Assembly (NCBI RefSeq): GCF_001544195.1
Contig: NZ_BCPY01000004.1
Coordinates: 41,136-105,135, forward strand
Direction: 5' to 3'
From: Tetragenococcus solitarius NBRC 100494
GTDB taxonomy: Bacteria > Bacillota > Bacilli > Lactobacillales > Enterococcaceae
DNA: 64,000 nucleotides
Shown here: positions 35,841-44,941 of the stretch, one piece after another
How the letters are laid out: the number at the start of each line of letters is the position of its first letter
Position numbering within the stretch: position 1 is the stretch's first letter
Made by a program: the position numbers and the translations under genes
Notes under the pieces: model-generated
What the model saw: the letters and a program-made list of their open reading frames with translations, nothing else
Told to the model about the DNA's origin: nothing
Database searches by the model: none

Positions 35841-36305
35841 ATGTTTTCTTTTTTAAAAAAGAAAAAAACCATTTTATATAGTCCCGCCAATGGACAATTA
35901 GTTCCACTATCAAAAGTTGAGGACCCCGTTTTTTCCCAAGGGATGATGGGACCTGGAATTGCTGTTTTGCCTTCTTCAGATGATATTTATTCCCCAGTTG
36001 AAGGAACAGTTACCAATGTTTTTCCAACAAAACATGCGATTGGATTAAAAACTAAAGACAATAAAGAAGTTTTACTCCATTTTGGTATCGATACAGTAGA
36101 ATTAAAAGGAGAAGGTTTTGAGGTTTTTGTTGACGTTGACGACAAAGTGCAAAATGATACCTTATTAGCTCGTATGGATCGTGCCTACTTAAAAGAACAA
36201 GAAAAAGATGATACTTTGATGGTCTTATTCCCAGAAGAAAAGGAATTCCCAAATGTAGAAGAAAAAGATGTCAAAGCCAGTGATGAACTATTTGAATTAG
36301 ATTAA
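35841..36305 (+). CDS. PTS glucose-type EIIA component
   Basis: 154 residues of the EIIA-Glc (PTS_EIIA_1) family. The phosphorylated histidine is in VLLHFGIDTVELKGEGF, and a second conserved histidine in TKHAIGLKT. It is a free-standing EIIA, not fused to EIIBC, so it probably serves a sugar permease encoded elsewhere, or several of them. It lies upstream of the maltose phosphorylase gene but a strong terminator separates them, so a shared maltose role is plausible and unproven. Confidence 0.92.
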   Translation: MFSFLKKKKTILYSPANGQLVPLSKVEDPVFSQGMMGPGIAVLPSSDDIYSPVEGTVTNVFPTKHAIGLKTKDNKEVLLHFGIDTVELKGEGFEVFVDVDDKVQNDTLLARMDRAYLKEQEKDDTLMVLFPEEKEFPNVEEKDVKASDELFELD

Positions 36306-36315
36306 ATCCAAAGCG

Positions 36316-36344
36316 GTATGCAAGTTTTCTTGCATACTTTTTTT
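36316..36344 (+). terminator. Terminator downstream of the EIIA gene
   Basis: GTATGCAAG (36316-36324), four T, CTTGCATAC (36329-36337), then seven T. Confidence 0.92.
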
Positions 36345-36399
36345 ATAAATAAAAACATTTTGTCCTTATCAATAAAAGATTGTTCCTTCTAAAAAGCAA

Positions 36400-36429
36400 T
36401 TGACTATTGTATGCGTTTTCAACTACAAT
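36400..36429 (+). promoter_or_regulatory. Promoter of mapA
   Basis: TTGACT (36400-36405), 18-base spacer, TACAAT (36424-36429), about 35 bases before the ATG of mapA. The spacer holds a cre site. Confidence 0.8.
36407..36422 (-). promoter_or_regulatory. Catabolite-responsive element (cre, CcpA operator)
   Basis: Read on the minus strand the site is TTGAAAACGCATACAA, which fits the cre consensus WTGNAANCGNWNNCAW at every defined position. It lies between the -35 and -10 of mapA, so CcpA binding would block RNA polymerase. Confidence 0.85.
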
Positions 36430-36464
36430 AAATATACTAAGTAACTTTAAATGGAGGAAATGCT

Positions 36465-38735
36465 ATGGAAACTACACGAGCTACATTAGACGTTCACCCT
36501 TGGAAAATTTCTACCTCCACGCTTGACAAAACAAAGCGACGACTACATGAATCTATCACTAGCCTGGGTAACGGCTATATGGGAATGCGCGGGAATTTTG
36601 AAGAATATTACAGTGCTGATCACCATGGCGGAACTTACCTTGCAGGGGTCTGGTATCCAGATAAAACCAGAGTTGGCTGGTGGAAAAATGGTTATCCTGA
36701 CTATTTTGGCAAGGTTATTAATGCAGTTAACTTTATTGCCTTAGACATTTTTGTTAACGATACTCGAGTAGATTTGGCTAACTGTAATTATAAAGATTTT
36801 TATGTAGAATTAAATATGTATGATGGGATCCTTTCCCGTCAATTCGTCGTAGACCTAGGTAATACCCAGGTAAAGTTTTCTTTTGAACGTTTTATCAGTA
36901 TCACAAAAAAAGAGCTAGCTTGTATTACCCTACAAGCTGAGGTATTACAGGGAACAGCTGAGATTTATGTCGTCTCAAAATTAGACAGTAATGTACAAAA
37001 TGAAGACAGTAATTATGGAGAAACTTTTTGGCAAGAGCGAAATAAAGAAGTGTCTGAAAAATTGAGTTCTTTAACTACTCAAACAATTGAAAATCCTTTT
37101 GGCATCGAACAATTTGTCGTTACTACCAGCATGACCCATAATTTAAAGCCAAAAAAGATTAAAAAAGAACCCTTATTTATTAGTAATGAATTTGAATTTT
37201 TTCTAGAGACTGGTCAAACCGTTCGCTTAGAAAAAGAAGTCCTAGTAATAACCAGTCGGAATGTACCCGAAGAAAAGCAAATAGAACAAGCGCAAAAATT
37301 GTTACAAACTTATGGCACTGATTTTTCTACTTTAAAAGCAGAACACAGTGAAGCTTGGCATAAGCGTTGGGAACTAGCCGACGTTGCTATTACAGGCGAC
37401 GACAAAGCACAACAAGGAATTCGTTTTAATTTATTCCAACTTTTTTCTACGTATTATGGCGAAGATGAACGATTAAATATTGGTCCTAAGGGGTTCACCG
37501 GTGAAAAATATGGTGGAGCAACTTATTGGGATACAGAAGCCTTTGCTCTACCTTTGTATTTAGCTTTAGCAGAACCATCAGTGCCTAAAAATCTGCTGAA
37601 ATATCGTTATAATCAATTACCTCAAGCCTATTATAATGCGGACAAACAAGGTCTAAAAGGCGCACTTTATCCTATGGTAACTTTTAATGGCATTGAATGT
37701 CACAACGAATGGGAAATTACCTTTGAAGAAATTCATCGTAATGGCGCAATTGCTTATGCGATTTATAACTACACAAATTATACAGGAGACACTTCTTATC
37801 TTAAAAAAGAAGGCATAGAAGTTCTTATCGCCATTTCACGATTTTGGGCCGATCGAGTGCATTACTCCAAAAGAAATAAAAGCTATATGATTCATGGTGT
37901 TACAGGACCCAATGAGTATGAAAACAATGTAAATAATAACTGGTATACCAACAAAATAGCTAGTTGGGTATTACAATATACCCTAGATAATTATCAAAAA
38001 TATGAAAAAGAAATAACCATCAGCCTTCCAAAAATGGAACAAGAAAAATGGCAAGATATTATTGATCATATGTACTTTCCTGTAGATGAACAATTAGGAA
38101 TTTTTGTACAACATGATACATTTTTGGACAAAGATCTTAAAACAAAAGATGTCCTCGCTAAAAATGAGCTGCCTCTAAGTCAGCACTGGTCTTGGGATCG
38201 GATTCTACGCTCTTGTTTTATCAAACAAGCAGACGTTGTCCAAGGTTTATATTTTTTTGGTAATCACTTTTCTTTAGAGGAAAAAAGGCGCAACTTTAAT
38301 TTCTATGAACCAATGACACTCCATGAATCCTCATTATCTGCTAGTGTGCATGCTATTTTAGCAGCCGAAATTGGGGAAATAGACAAAGCATTAGAAATGT
38401 ATGAACGAACGGCCCGTTTAGATCTTGATAATTATAATAACGATACACAAGACGGACTACACATCACTTCTATGACAGGAAGCTGGCTTGCTATTGTACA
38501 AGGGTTTGCTCAAATGAAAACTTTTGATGAGACATTGAGTTTCGCGCCTTTATTACCAAAAAAATGGCAATCTTATGCTTTTCATATCAATTATCGTCAT
38601 CGTCTACTATTTATCAAAGTAAGTAATGAAGAGGTAGAGTTGCATTTAAACCATGGTACTCCTCTGACACTTGAAGTTTATCATAAAAAATATACACTAA
38701 CCGATGATCTATTTGTGCAAACTAAAAACAGTTAA
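36465..38735 (+). CDS. mapA: Maltose phosphorylase (GH65)
   Basis: 756 residues, the usual size for family GH65. Phosphorolyses maltose to glucose and beta-glucose-1-phosphate. N-terminal beta-sandwich domain, then an (alpha/alpha)6 barrel with the general-acid glutamate Glu484 in [20 protein letters not shown], the phosphate-binding region [19 protein letters not shown] and [14 protein letters not shown]. The [14 protein letters not shown] stretch is what I recall from lactobacillal maltose phosphorylases, favouring maltose over kojibiose or trehalose. Control by CcpA is indicated by the cre site. No beta-phosphoglucomutase gene is adjacent. Confidence 0.9.
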   Translation: METTRATLDVHPWKISTSTLDKTKRRLHESITSLGNGYMGMRGNFEEYYSADHHGGTYLAGVWYPDKTRVGWWKNGYPDYFGKVINAVNFIALDIFVNDTRVDLANCNYKDFYVELNMYDGILSRQFVVDLGNTQVKFSFERFISITKKELACITLQAEVLQGTAEIYVVSKLDSNVQNEDSNYGETFWQERNKEVSEKLSSLTTQTIENPFGIEQFVVTTSMTHNLKPKKIKKEPLFISNEFEFFLETGQTVRLEKEVLVITSRNVPEEKQIEQAQKLLQTYGTDFSTLKAEHSEAWHKRWELADVAITGDDKAQQGIRFNLFQLFSTYYGEDERLNIGPKGFTGEKYGGATYWDTEAFALPLYLALAEPSVPKNLLKYRYNQLPQAYYNADKQGLKGALYPMVTFNGIECHNEWEITFEEIHRNGAIAYAIYNYTNYTGDTSYLKKEGIEVLIAISRFWADRVHYSKRNKSYMIHGVTGPNEYENNVNNNWYTNKIASWVLQYTLDNYQKYEKEITISLPKMEQEKWQDIIDHMYFPVDEQLGIFVQHDTFLDKDLKTKDVLAKNELPLSQHWSWDRILRSCFIKQADVVQGLYFFGNHFSLEEKRRNFNFYEPMTLHESSLSASVHAILAAEIGEIDKALEMYERTARLDLDNYNNDTQDGLHITSMTGSWLAIVQGFAQMKTFDETLSFAPLLPKKWQSYAFHINYRHRLLFIKVSNEEVELHLNHGTPLTLEVYHKKYTLTDDLFVQTKNS

Positions 38736-38826
38736 TATACTGTAAACTTTCTAAATAGACAAAGAAGATTTTCTCTAGAAGCATTTTCTTTTCTATATAA
38801 AACATGTGTAAATAAAAAAATAATAC

Positions 38827-38858
38827 AAAAAAATCCAGCGTAACAGAGCTGGATTTTT
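38827..38858. terminator. Bidirectional terminator between mapA and manA
   Basis: AAAAATCCAGC (ending 38839) and GCTGGATTTTT (38848-38858) with an 8-base loop, between convergent genes. Confidence 0.9.
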
Positions 38859-38872
38859 GCATTATTTATCAT

Positions 38873-39826
38873 TTAAACGTTTTTTCCTGGTTCTGAAGCG
38901 ATTAGAGTTGCTTCGCCTTGAACTTCCCAGCTTTCAATATCGTTAGGTAAAATAAAACTTGTTCCCATGGTCAATTCATAAGTTTTACCTTCAACAATCA
39001 ATCGACCAAAACCATCTGTAACGGTTGCTAAAGTGTAAGGCGCTTGTTTTTTTAATTTCAAAATACCGTGAACTTGCCACTCATATACATTGAAGAACTC
39101 AGTTTCTAGGTAGGTAATTACCGAGGATTCTCCTTGTCTCTTTTCTAAAATATTTAACGACTCTTTTCGAGCTGGCACAGTAGTTACATCTATCGATTGA
39201 TCAATATGCAACTCTCTTGCATTCCCTTTTTTATCTGTACGATCATAATCGTATACTCGATAAGTAGTATCTGAACTTTGTTGTGTTTCTAAAATCATGA
39301 TGCCTTCTCCAATGCCATGGATCGTTCCACTTGGCACATAGAAGAAATCTCCCTTTTTTACAGTAACCCTATTAAATAATTCGTCCCAACGTTCTTCTCT
39401 AATCATTTGGGCTAGTTCTTCACGTGATTTCGCATTATGACCATAAATAATCTGTGCTCCTGGTTTAGCATCAATAATATACCAACATTCGGTTTTCCCA
39501 AATTCACCTTCATGTTTTAAAGCATAAGAATCATCTGGATGTACTTGTACAGATAAATCATCTGCAGCATCTAAAATTTTAACCAATAGTGGAAAAACGT
39601 CTCCTTGTTGGTTGCCAAATAATTCCTGATGTTCTTGCCAAAGCTGGTCTAGCTTTTGCCCTTTAAAAGGACCGTTTTTGATCGTACTAACGCCATGAGG
39701 ATGAGCACTAATTGCCCAATCTTCTCCGACTCTTTCACTAGGGAGTTCAAAGCCGAATATAGTGTTTAATGAATTTCCGCCCCAAATTTTTTCCTGAAAT
39801 ACAGGTTCCATAAATAATGGTTCCAT
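38873..39826 (-). CDS. manA: Mannose-6-phosphate isomerase, class I
   Basis: 317 residues, the short Firmicute form. Zinc ligands in VQVHPDDSYAL, GKTECWYII and the GTIHGIGEGIMILETQQSSDTTYRVYDYDR region. Interconverts mannose-6-phosphate and fructose-6-phosphate. It stands with the beta-lactamase-fold gene upstream on the same strand; no mannose PTS genes are in the window. Confidence 0.95.
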   Translation of the reverse strand: MEPLFMEPVFQEKIWGGNSLNTIFGFELPSERVGEDWAISAHPHGVSTIKNGPFKGQKLDQLWQEHQELFGNQQGDVFPLLVKILDAADDLSVQVHPDDSYALKHEGEFGKTECWYIIDAKPGAQIIYGHNAKSREELAQMIREERWDELFNRVTVKKGDFFYVPSGTIHGIGEGIMILETQQSSDTTYRVYDYDRTDKKGNARELHIDQSIDVTTVPARKESLNILEKRQGESSVITYLETEFFNVYEWQVHGILKLKKQAPYTLATVTDGFGRLIVEGKTYELTMGTSFILPNDIESWEVQGEATLIASEPGKNV

Positions 39827-39859
39827 GAATACACCTCATTTTCATTAATTTCTACTCAA

Positions 39860-40861
39860 TTATAACATACCAGATGAAGCTTTTTCTTTTAGATAACAGC
39901 AAACTAATTCATCCCGATAGCTAATGTAAGTCGTTTTATGGTCTTCTGGATGAATACGATTGGACAAAAAAATAAATGCTTGCTGGTTTAATGGATCAAT
40001 TGCTAAAAAAGTTCCCGTATAGCCGGTGTGAAATAAAACCTTATTTTTGTCTTTTAGATCCCAGCCCAAACTTCTATTTCCATTTTTCAATGGTGTTTGA
40101 TCCTGTAATAAACAATTAATTGTCTTTGGACTTAAAAAGTCCGTTTGGTTTAAATAAAGTTGTACAAAGTGTTCAAGGTCATCCACTGTAGTAAATAATC
40201 CAGCGTTTCCAGCATGCTCATGTAAGATACGTGCTTTAGGATCGTGGGTTTGTCCTTTTAAAATTTGTCCAGTTGCTAATTTTTGTGTGGGTACGATTTT
40301 ATTCCTTTGTATTGGGGGAAAGAAGCTATTCGTCATGTTCAACGGGAGAAATACTTCTTTTTTAAATATAGTAGTCACATCTTCTTGAAAAATTTCTTCC
40401 AGCATAAAACCTAACAAAATCATTCCGCTGTCAGTATACTTGACTTTTTTTCCTAATTGATTTCCTGCTTGTACCGATAAATACGCCTGTTTTAACTCCT
40501 CTTTCGTTAGCTGATCGCGCTGCTTTATCCATGTCGTAATATCAGCCGTATGGGTTAATAAATGACGCAAGGTCACTCGGCTATCTTGAAATTGAGGCAG
40601 ATACTTTTGTAAGCTGTCTTCCAAACAAATCACTTGTTTTTCTAATAAGCGTAGTACAACAGTAGTTGTACACACCACTTTCGTTAAAGAAGCAACATCA
40701 AATAAATGTTCTTTAGTCATTACTTCTTTTTGTGGAAGAACCGTTGCATTTCCCAGTACTCCTGTACATCTTTCCTTATGACTAATAAAACGATAGACAG
40801 CTCCAGAAAAGATACCGTTTTGTCTTCCCTCATAAATTTTTTTCTGTGTTTTTGAATACAT
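39860..40861 (-). CDS. Serine beta-lactamase-fold (class C/AmpC-like) hydrolase
   Basis: 333 residues. SxxK motif SLTK (FDVASLTKVVCTTTVVL) with the nucleophilic serine, YxN-type motif YTDSG, and KTG-equivalent HTGYTG. No signal peptide is seen, suggesting a cytoplasmic esterase or D-Ala-peptidase-like enzyme rather than a secreted beta-lactamase. Such proteins are often annotated as penicillin-binding-protein-like. Substrate unknown. It sits between the VOC gene and manA on the same strand. Confidence 0.88.
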   Translation of the reverse strand: MYSKTQKKIYEGRQNGIFSGAVYRFISHKERCTGVLGNATVLPQKEVMTKEHLFDVASLTKVVCTTTVVLRLLEKQVICLEDSLQKYLPQFQDSRVTLRHLLTHTADITTWIKQRDQLTKEELKQAYLSVQAGNQLGKKVKYTDSGMILLGFMLEEIFQEDVTTIFKKEVFLPLNMTNSFFPPIQRNKIVPTQKLATGQILKGQTHDPKARILHEHAGNAGLFTTVDDLEHFVQLYLNQTDFLSPKTINCLLQDQTPLKNGNRSLGWDLKDKNKVLFHTGYTGTFLAIDPLNQQAFIFLSNRIHPEDHKTTYISYRDELVCCYLKEKASSGML

Positions 40862-40930
40862 TTTTTCTCCTTGCTATCTGTTATCAATTAACTCTCTAAA
40901 CATTTCCTATAGAAACAAAGAAAAGAGACT

Positions 40931-40953
40931 AAAAAACACGCGTAAAAAACGCG
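40931..40953 (-). terminator. Terminator downstream of the CppA-like gene
   Basis: Short G+C-rich stem: ACGCG (40938-40942) and CGCGT-complement ACGCG (40949-40953) around a run of A; on the minus strand TGTTTTTTAG follows. Confidence 0.6.
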
Positions 40954-40962
40954 CGCCAGTGG

Positions 40963-41763
40963 TTATTTTTTACGAACAAACCACCATTCAAGACCAGCAG
41001 GGTCATAGACAGTAAGTATCGTTTTTTTCTTATCAACATAATAATCTTGTTGCTGTTCAATAAATTGTTTTTCTATCGCAGCGATTACTTCCTCCGTTAC
41101 AACAAAGCGAATAATTTCTAGTCCTAACACCTCAGAACCTTCTATACCAGCCACTGTGCTATCTGTTTGATTTACAATAACATTGAAATCTGAATCTTTC
41201 CCACTTTCTTCTTTACCTAGGTGAAAGTCTAAGACACTTTGTAAAAATTCTTCTTCCTTTTTTGGTTCATTAACATTCAGTTGGACCTCTTGCAATGAAA
41301 TCTTTGGCGACAAAGTTACAAATTTTCCGGTAGCCAAGGCTAAAAGCTGCTCATCATTTTTCACTGCTTGGTTATCATTACTTGCGACGATTTCTAAACG
41401 ATTCCCTTCTGGATCATCTACTAGTACCCGTACTTTTTTTTCATAGTTAGTAGCTACGATAGGATAGTTCGCTTGTTTGAATCGGTGGTATACATCACCT
41501 AATTCCTCTAAGTTGGAAATTTCTAGAGTGAATTGATTAAGCTTTTTAACTTCTCCAAAATGTTCTTTAGCCCGAGGACTTTCTTCTAACCATAGGTATT
41601 GTGTCTCATCTTCTTTTACACCCATAATCGCTAATGTGTTTTCTTCTCTTTTTAAAGTAAAACCAATAATATCTTTATAAAAATCAATCATTTTATCCCG
41701 ATCTTTTACTCGTATAGCTATGGTAACCTGTTCTGCAGTATCCGTTAAAGTAAGAACTGACAT
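40963..41763 (-). CDS. Two-domain VOC-superfamily protein, CppA-like
   Basis: 266 residues with two glyoxalase-like (VOC) modules: IAIRVKDRDKMIDFYKDIIGFTLKREE with VDDPEGNRLEIV in the first, and LQEVQLNVNEPKKEEEFLQSVLDFHLG with VYDPAGLEWWFV in the second. This layout is that of the streptococcal/enterococcal CppA family, once described as a C3-degrading proteinase homologue; the fold rather suggests a metal-dependent lyase or dioxygenase. Function uncertain. Confidence 0.8.
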   Translation of the reverse strand: MSVLTLTDTAEQVTIAIRVKDRDKMIDFYKDIIGFTLKREENTLAIMGVKEDETQYLWLEESPRAKEHFGEVKKLNQFTLEISNLEELGDVYHRFKQANYPIVATNYEKKVRVLVDDPEGNRLEIVASNDNQAVKNDEQLLALATGKFVTLSPKISLQEVQLNVNEPKKEEEFLQSVLDFHLGKEESGKDSDFNVIVNQTDSTVAGIEGSEVLGLEIIRFVVTEEVIAAIEKQFIEQQQDYYVDKKKTILTVYDPAGLEWWFVRKK

Positions 41764-41940
41764 CTTTTTATTTCCCCCTCGCTTCTTCTCAAACTATTGT
41801 ACTGATAAATCCGTTTTCTTTCAACCAATAACATATAAATATGTTTTTTTCCTAGAACTAGAAGCAAAATGTATCAATTGATGTTATCCCTAAAAAAATA
41901 TGGTAAAGTAAGGATAAGATAAAAAAGGAGGACACGTACT

Positions 41941-42366
41941 ATGGACGAATGTATTTTTTGTAAAATCAAAGATCAAGAGATCCCTAGCTATAAAGTGTAC
42001 GAAGACGACAAAATTTATGCATTTTTAGATATGTCACAAGTAACGAAGGGACATACCTTACTTATTCCTAAAAAGCACGTTAGCGATATTTTTGAATATG
42101 ATGAACAATTAGCAGCTGACGTATTCACACGTCTTCCTAAAATTGCTCGTGCTTTACAAACAGCTTTTCCAGAAATTCAAGGGATAAATATTTTAAATAA
42201 TAATAGAGAAATTGCTTATCAGTCCGTCTTTCATTCTCATGTACATCTGATTCCTCGTTACGGAAAAGATGACGACTTTTCAATCCATTTTGGTGATCAC
42301 TCACAACAATGTAGCCCAGAAGAAATGACAAAAATTTCTCAGACCATTAAAGCGCAGGTGAAATAA
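41941..42366 (+). CDS. hit: HIT-family nucleotide-binding hydrolase
   Basis: 141 residues starting MDECIFCKIKDQEIPSYKVYEDD with the histidine-triad motif HSHVHLIPR and the zinc-type N-terminal C-x-x-C (CIFC). Hydrolyses nucleoside phosphoramidates or related dinucleotides. GGAGG is upstream of the ATG. It is followed immediately by a YtxH-like gene and then prsA, the arrangement found in lactic acid bacteria. Confidence 0.94.
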   Translation: MDECIFCKIKDQEIPSYKVYEDDKIYAFLDMSQVTKGHTLLIPKKHVSDIFEYDEQLAADVFTRLPKIARALQTAFPEIQGINILNNNREIAYQSVFHSHVHLIPRYGKDDDFSIHFGDHSQQCSPEEMTKISQTIKAQVK

Positions 42367-42367
42367 T

Positions 42368-42760
42368 ATGATAAAAAACTTTTTTAAAGGACTTCTTTTT
42401 GGAGCTTGTGCAGGCAGCGTAGGAGGCTTGCTTTGGGCACCTAGAAGCGGTAAACAAACACAACAATTAGTAAAAGAATATTTGGATGAAGTCAGCGATT
42501 CCCTTGATGAAGCAACTGATTCAGCTAAAGAATTACAGCAAAGTGTCAAAAATTTTGGCAAAGAAATGAGCCATACCCAAAAAACGATTCAAGAAACAAT
42601 TCCTTCAGTAATGGCCTCATTGCAAAAAGATATTGAAGCATTCAAATTCCAAGCAGAACCACGTATAGACCGGGTTAACGAACAAGCACAAGAACTACAA
42701 ACCCATATTGCTGACTTTACTGAAGAAGTTGCTGAAAACTCTACACAAAAATCCTCTTAA
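42368..42760 (+). CDS. YtxH-domain protein
   Basis: 130 residues: a glycine-rich N-terminal membrane helix (GLLFGACAGSVGGLLWAPRSGKQTQQ), then a long amphipathic coiled-coil-like Lys/Glu/Gln-rich tail. This is the YtxH pattern; the B. subtilis member is general-stress induced but has no defined activity. It starts one base after the hit stop and is therefore part of the hit operon. Confidence 0.88.
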   Translation: MIKNFFKGLLFGACAGSVGGLLWAPRSGKQTQQLVKEYLDEVSDSLDEATDSAKELQQSVKNFGKEMSHTQKTIQETIPSVMASLQKDIEAFKFQAEPRIDRVNEQAQELQTHIADFTEEVAENSTQKSS

Positions 42761-42786
42761 AAAATTGTGTGGATTGTTTGAATTTT

Positions 42787-42838
42787 ATTGGAAAGTTTCT
42801 AGCAAAGCTTTCCAATACCAAATGAACTGTGATATAGT
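42787..42838 (+). promoter_or_regulatory. prsA promoter with overlapping inverted repeat
   Basis: TTCCAA (42810-42815), 17 bases, TATAGT (42833-42838). The -35 overlaps an exact inverted repeat, ATTGGAAAG (42787-42795) and CTTTCCAAT (42808-42816), which could be a terminator-like hairpin of the hit operon or an operator for prsA. Confidence 0.5.
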
Positions 42839-42885
42839 AAATCCTGTTAATATTTAAACTATAAATAACAGGAGTGCGTGTGTTT

Positions 42886-43869
42886 ATGAAAAAGAAAAAA
42901 TGGTTTTTATCTCTAGCTTGTTTGCTAGGTGTGGTAAGTTTAGCAGCTTGCTCTGGAAATTCAGATAAAGATGACGAGATTGCAACAATGAAAGGCGACA
43001 AAATTACCGTAAGCGATTTTTACGATAAAGCAAAGACCGATCAAAACAGCCAACAAATTGTATTAGACATGATTATATCGCAAGTTTTTATGGACAAATA
43101 CGGTGATAAAGTTTCAGACGACGAAGTCGACAAACAAATCAAAGATACCTTTGGTGATGAGGATACCTTAAAGCAGCAACTAAAAGCTTCGCAAATGAGC
43201 CGAAAAGAATTAGAAGAAACTTATAAACAAAGTTTGGCTGTACAAGAAGGACTAAAAGCTCATGTTAATTTGTCTGATAATGACTTAAAAGAAGCTTGGG
43301 ACTCCTACCACCCACAAGTAGAAGCGCAAATTATTGCCGTTTCTTCAGAAGATGATGCAAAAAAAGTGAAAAAAGAAGTGGACAAAGATGATGCTGATTT
43401 CGGTAAAATTGCTAAAGACGAATCTATCGCTCCTTCTAAAGATGACAACGGAAAAGTGAAATTTGATTCTACAACTTCTGCCGAAGAAGTTCCTGATGAA
43501 GTAAAAGAAAAAGCTTGGGACATGAAAGATGGCGATATCTCTGATCCAATTGAAGTTAACTCCGATTATGGAACTGGTTATTATATCTTGAAAATGAATA
43601 AAAACCAAGATAAAGGCAATGATATGGACAAATATAAAGATAAAATCGAAAAAATTGCTACTGATAACAAGATAAATGACCAAGAATTTACGACAAAAGT
43701 TATCGGCCAAGAGTTACAAGATGCTAATGTAAAAATTAAAGATGAAGCTTTCAGTGATATTTTAAGTCAATTTACTGATGCAGCTGATGACAAACAAAAC
43801 AATAGCTCTACTGATGCCACAGATAAAGAATCAACGGACACAACTAAAACTGAAGAATCTAGCGATTAA
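42886..43869 (+). CDS. prsA: Foldase PrsA (extracellular peptidyl-prolyl isomerase lipoprotein)
   Basis: About 328 residues from ATG 42886 (AGGAG twelve bases upstream; GTG codons at 42874 and 42880 are alternatives). Lipobox LAAC, mature Cys followed by SGNSD. The parvulin domain is in the middle (about 135-230, VEAQIIAVSSEDDAKKVKKEVDKDD to GDISDPIEVNSDYGTGYYILKM). Acts outside the membrane in folding of secreted proteins, including PBPs. Asp/Thr/Ser-rich C-terminal tail. Next to hit as in related genomes. Confidence 0.95.
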   Translation: MKKKKWFLSLACLLGVVSLAACSGNSDKDDEIATMKGDKITVSDFYDKAKTDQNSQQIVLDMIISQVFMDKYGDKVSDDEVDKQIKDTFGDEDTLKQQLKASQMSRKELEETYKQSLAVQEGLKAHVNLSDNDLKEAWDSYHPQVEAQIIAVSSEDDAKKVKKEVDKDDADFGKIAKDESIAPSKDDNGKVKFDSTTSAEEVPDEVKEKAWDMKDGDISDPIEVNSDYGTGYYILKMNKNQDKGNDMDKYKDKIEKIATDNKINDQEFTTKVIGQELQDANVKIKDEAFSDILSQFTDAADDKQNNSSTDATDKESTDTTKTEESSD

Positions 43870-43881
43870 TTTTCCACAAAG

Positions 43882-43926
43882 AATACCGCAGAAAGCATAC
43901 AATAAAGCTTCTTGCGGTATTTTCTT
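43882..43926 (+). terminator. Terminator downstream of prsA
   Basis: AATACCGCA (43882-43890) and TGCGGTAT (43913-43920) with inner AGC/GCT pairing; TTTTCTT follows. The convergent yhaM may also use it. Confidence 0.82.
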
Positions 43927-43941
43927 ATGATAGAATACAAT

Positions 43942-44889
43942 TTATTCAACATTTTTAGGAACGTAAAAGCTTCGATTTTCTAACCCAAAGATTCGTTCAG
44001 TATATTCACCTGCTTCTGTTTTAGAGATAGCGTTTGTCAGCATCTGCATAGAAGCATCCATATTGTCAATTTGATGTAAAATTTCTGCCTCCATTAAACG
44101 CGGTCTTACCGGTGAGCCATAATCCAATTGACCGTGGTGAGCTAACACCATATGACGTAATATGACAATATCTTCTGTATGCTCATCAATTTTTAAAGCT
44201 AAACAAGCCTTAGTAATCTCTTCATCTACTAAAACTAAATGTCCTACCAAATTTCCTACCACTGTATATTCAGTTGCCATAGCACCGCTTAACTCAATCA
44301 CTTTGCCTAAATCATGCAAGATAATCCCAGCGTAAAGCAAAGAAACATTTAATTGAGGATATTCTTGTACCAGGCTTTTACCTAGGTGTAACATTGTCGT
44401 GGTGTGATAGGCTAAACCACTAGCAAACGCATGGTGATTTTTCTTTGCAGCAGGATACTCAAAAAACTCTTTTTTATATTTATTTAATAAAAAGCGAACA
44501 ATTCGGTTCCAATGAGGATTGGTAATTTCAAATAATGTCTGATTTATATCTTCTTCCATAGCTTCTTTTTTGACTGGAGCACGCTCCATAAATAAGCTAG
44601 GATCATTGGGCTCTTCAGGATTAGTCAGCCGCAGTTTATAAATTTTCATCTGGGGATTTCCTTGGTAAATCTCTCTTTTCCCTGTAAGATGAACGACTCG
44701 GCCCACTTCGAAACGTTGGATTTCCTCATTTGAAGCATCCCAAAATTTTCCATCGATAGAACCTGAAGTATCTTGAAATGTAAAAGCAATAAACTTTTTG
44801 CCGTTTTTTGCAACTCGAACATCTGCATTTTTTATTAAGACAAATCCTTGAAATTCTTCGTCTACAACTAACTCGCGAATTTTTTTCAT
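43942..44889 (-). CDS. yhaM: 3'-5' exoribonuclease YhaM
   Basis: 315 residues: N-terminal OB-fold nucleic-acid-binding domain (FVLIKNADVRVAKNGKKFIAFTFQD) and an HD hydrolase domain (NHHAFASGLAYHTTTML, ILHDLGKVIELSG, MVLAHHGQLDYGSP). YhaM trims RNA 3' ends and can act on DNA. It is downstream of yhaN and yhaO on the same strand. The ATG at 44889 has only a poor ribosome-binding site, although AAAAGGATGTG lies about 45 bases upstream. Confidence 0.94.
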   Translation of the reverse strand: MKKIRELVVDEEFQGFVLIKNADVRVAKNGKKFIAFTFQDTSGSIDGKFWDASNEEIQRFEVGRVVHLTGKREIYQGNPQMKIYKLRLTNPEEPNDPSLFMERAPVKKEAMEEDINQTLFEITNPHWNRIVRFLLNKYKKEFFEYPAAKKNHHAFASGLAYHTTTMLHLGKSLVQEYPQLNVSLLYAGIILHDLGKVIELSGAMATEYTVVGNLVGHLVLVDEEITKACLALKIDEHTEDIVILRHMVLAHHGQLDYGSPVRPRLMEAEILHQIDNMDASMQMLTNAISKTEAGEYTERIFGLENRSFYVPKNVE

Positions 44890-44941
44890 TGTATTTATCG
44901 ATTGCCTGTTTTTGCAAGCAACGCTTTTTCACATCCTTTAC

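Noticed and set aside
43345..43710. 121-residue ORF antisense to prsA
   Set aside because: Phe/Ile-rich sequence typical of the complement of Lys/Asp/Glu-rich coding DNA; prsA is certain on the other strand.
44726..44932. Overlapping ORFs in other frames at the start of yhaM, suggesting a frameshift
   Set aside because: The yhaM frame from 44889 already gives the complete family N-terminus, so no frameshift is needed.
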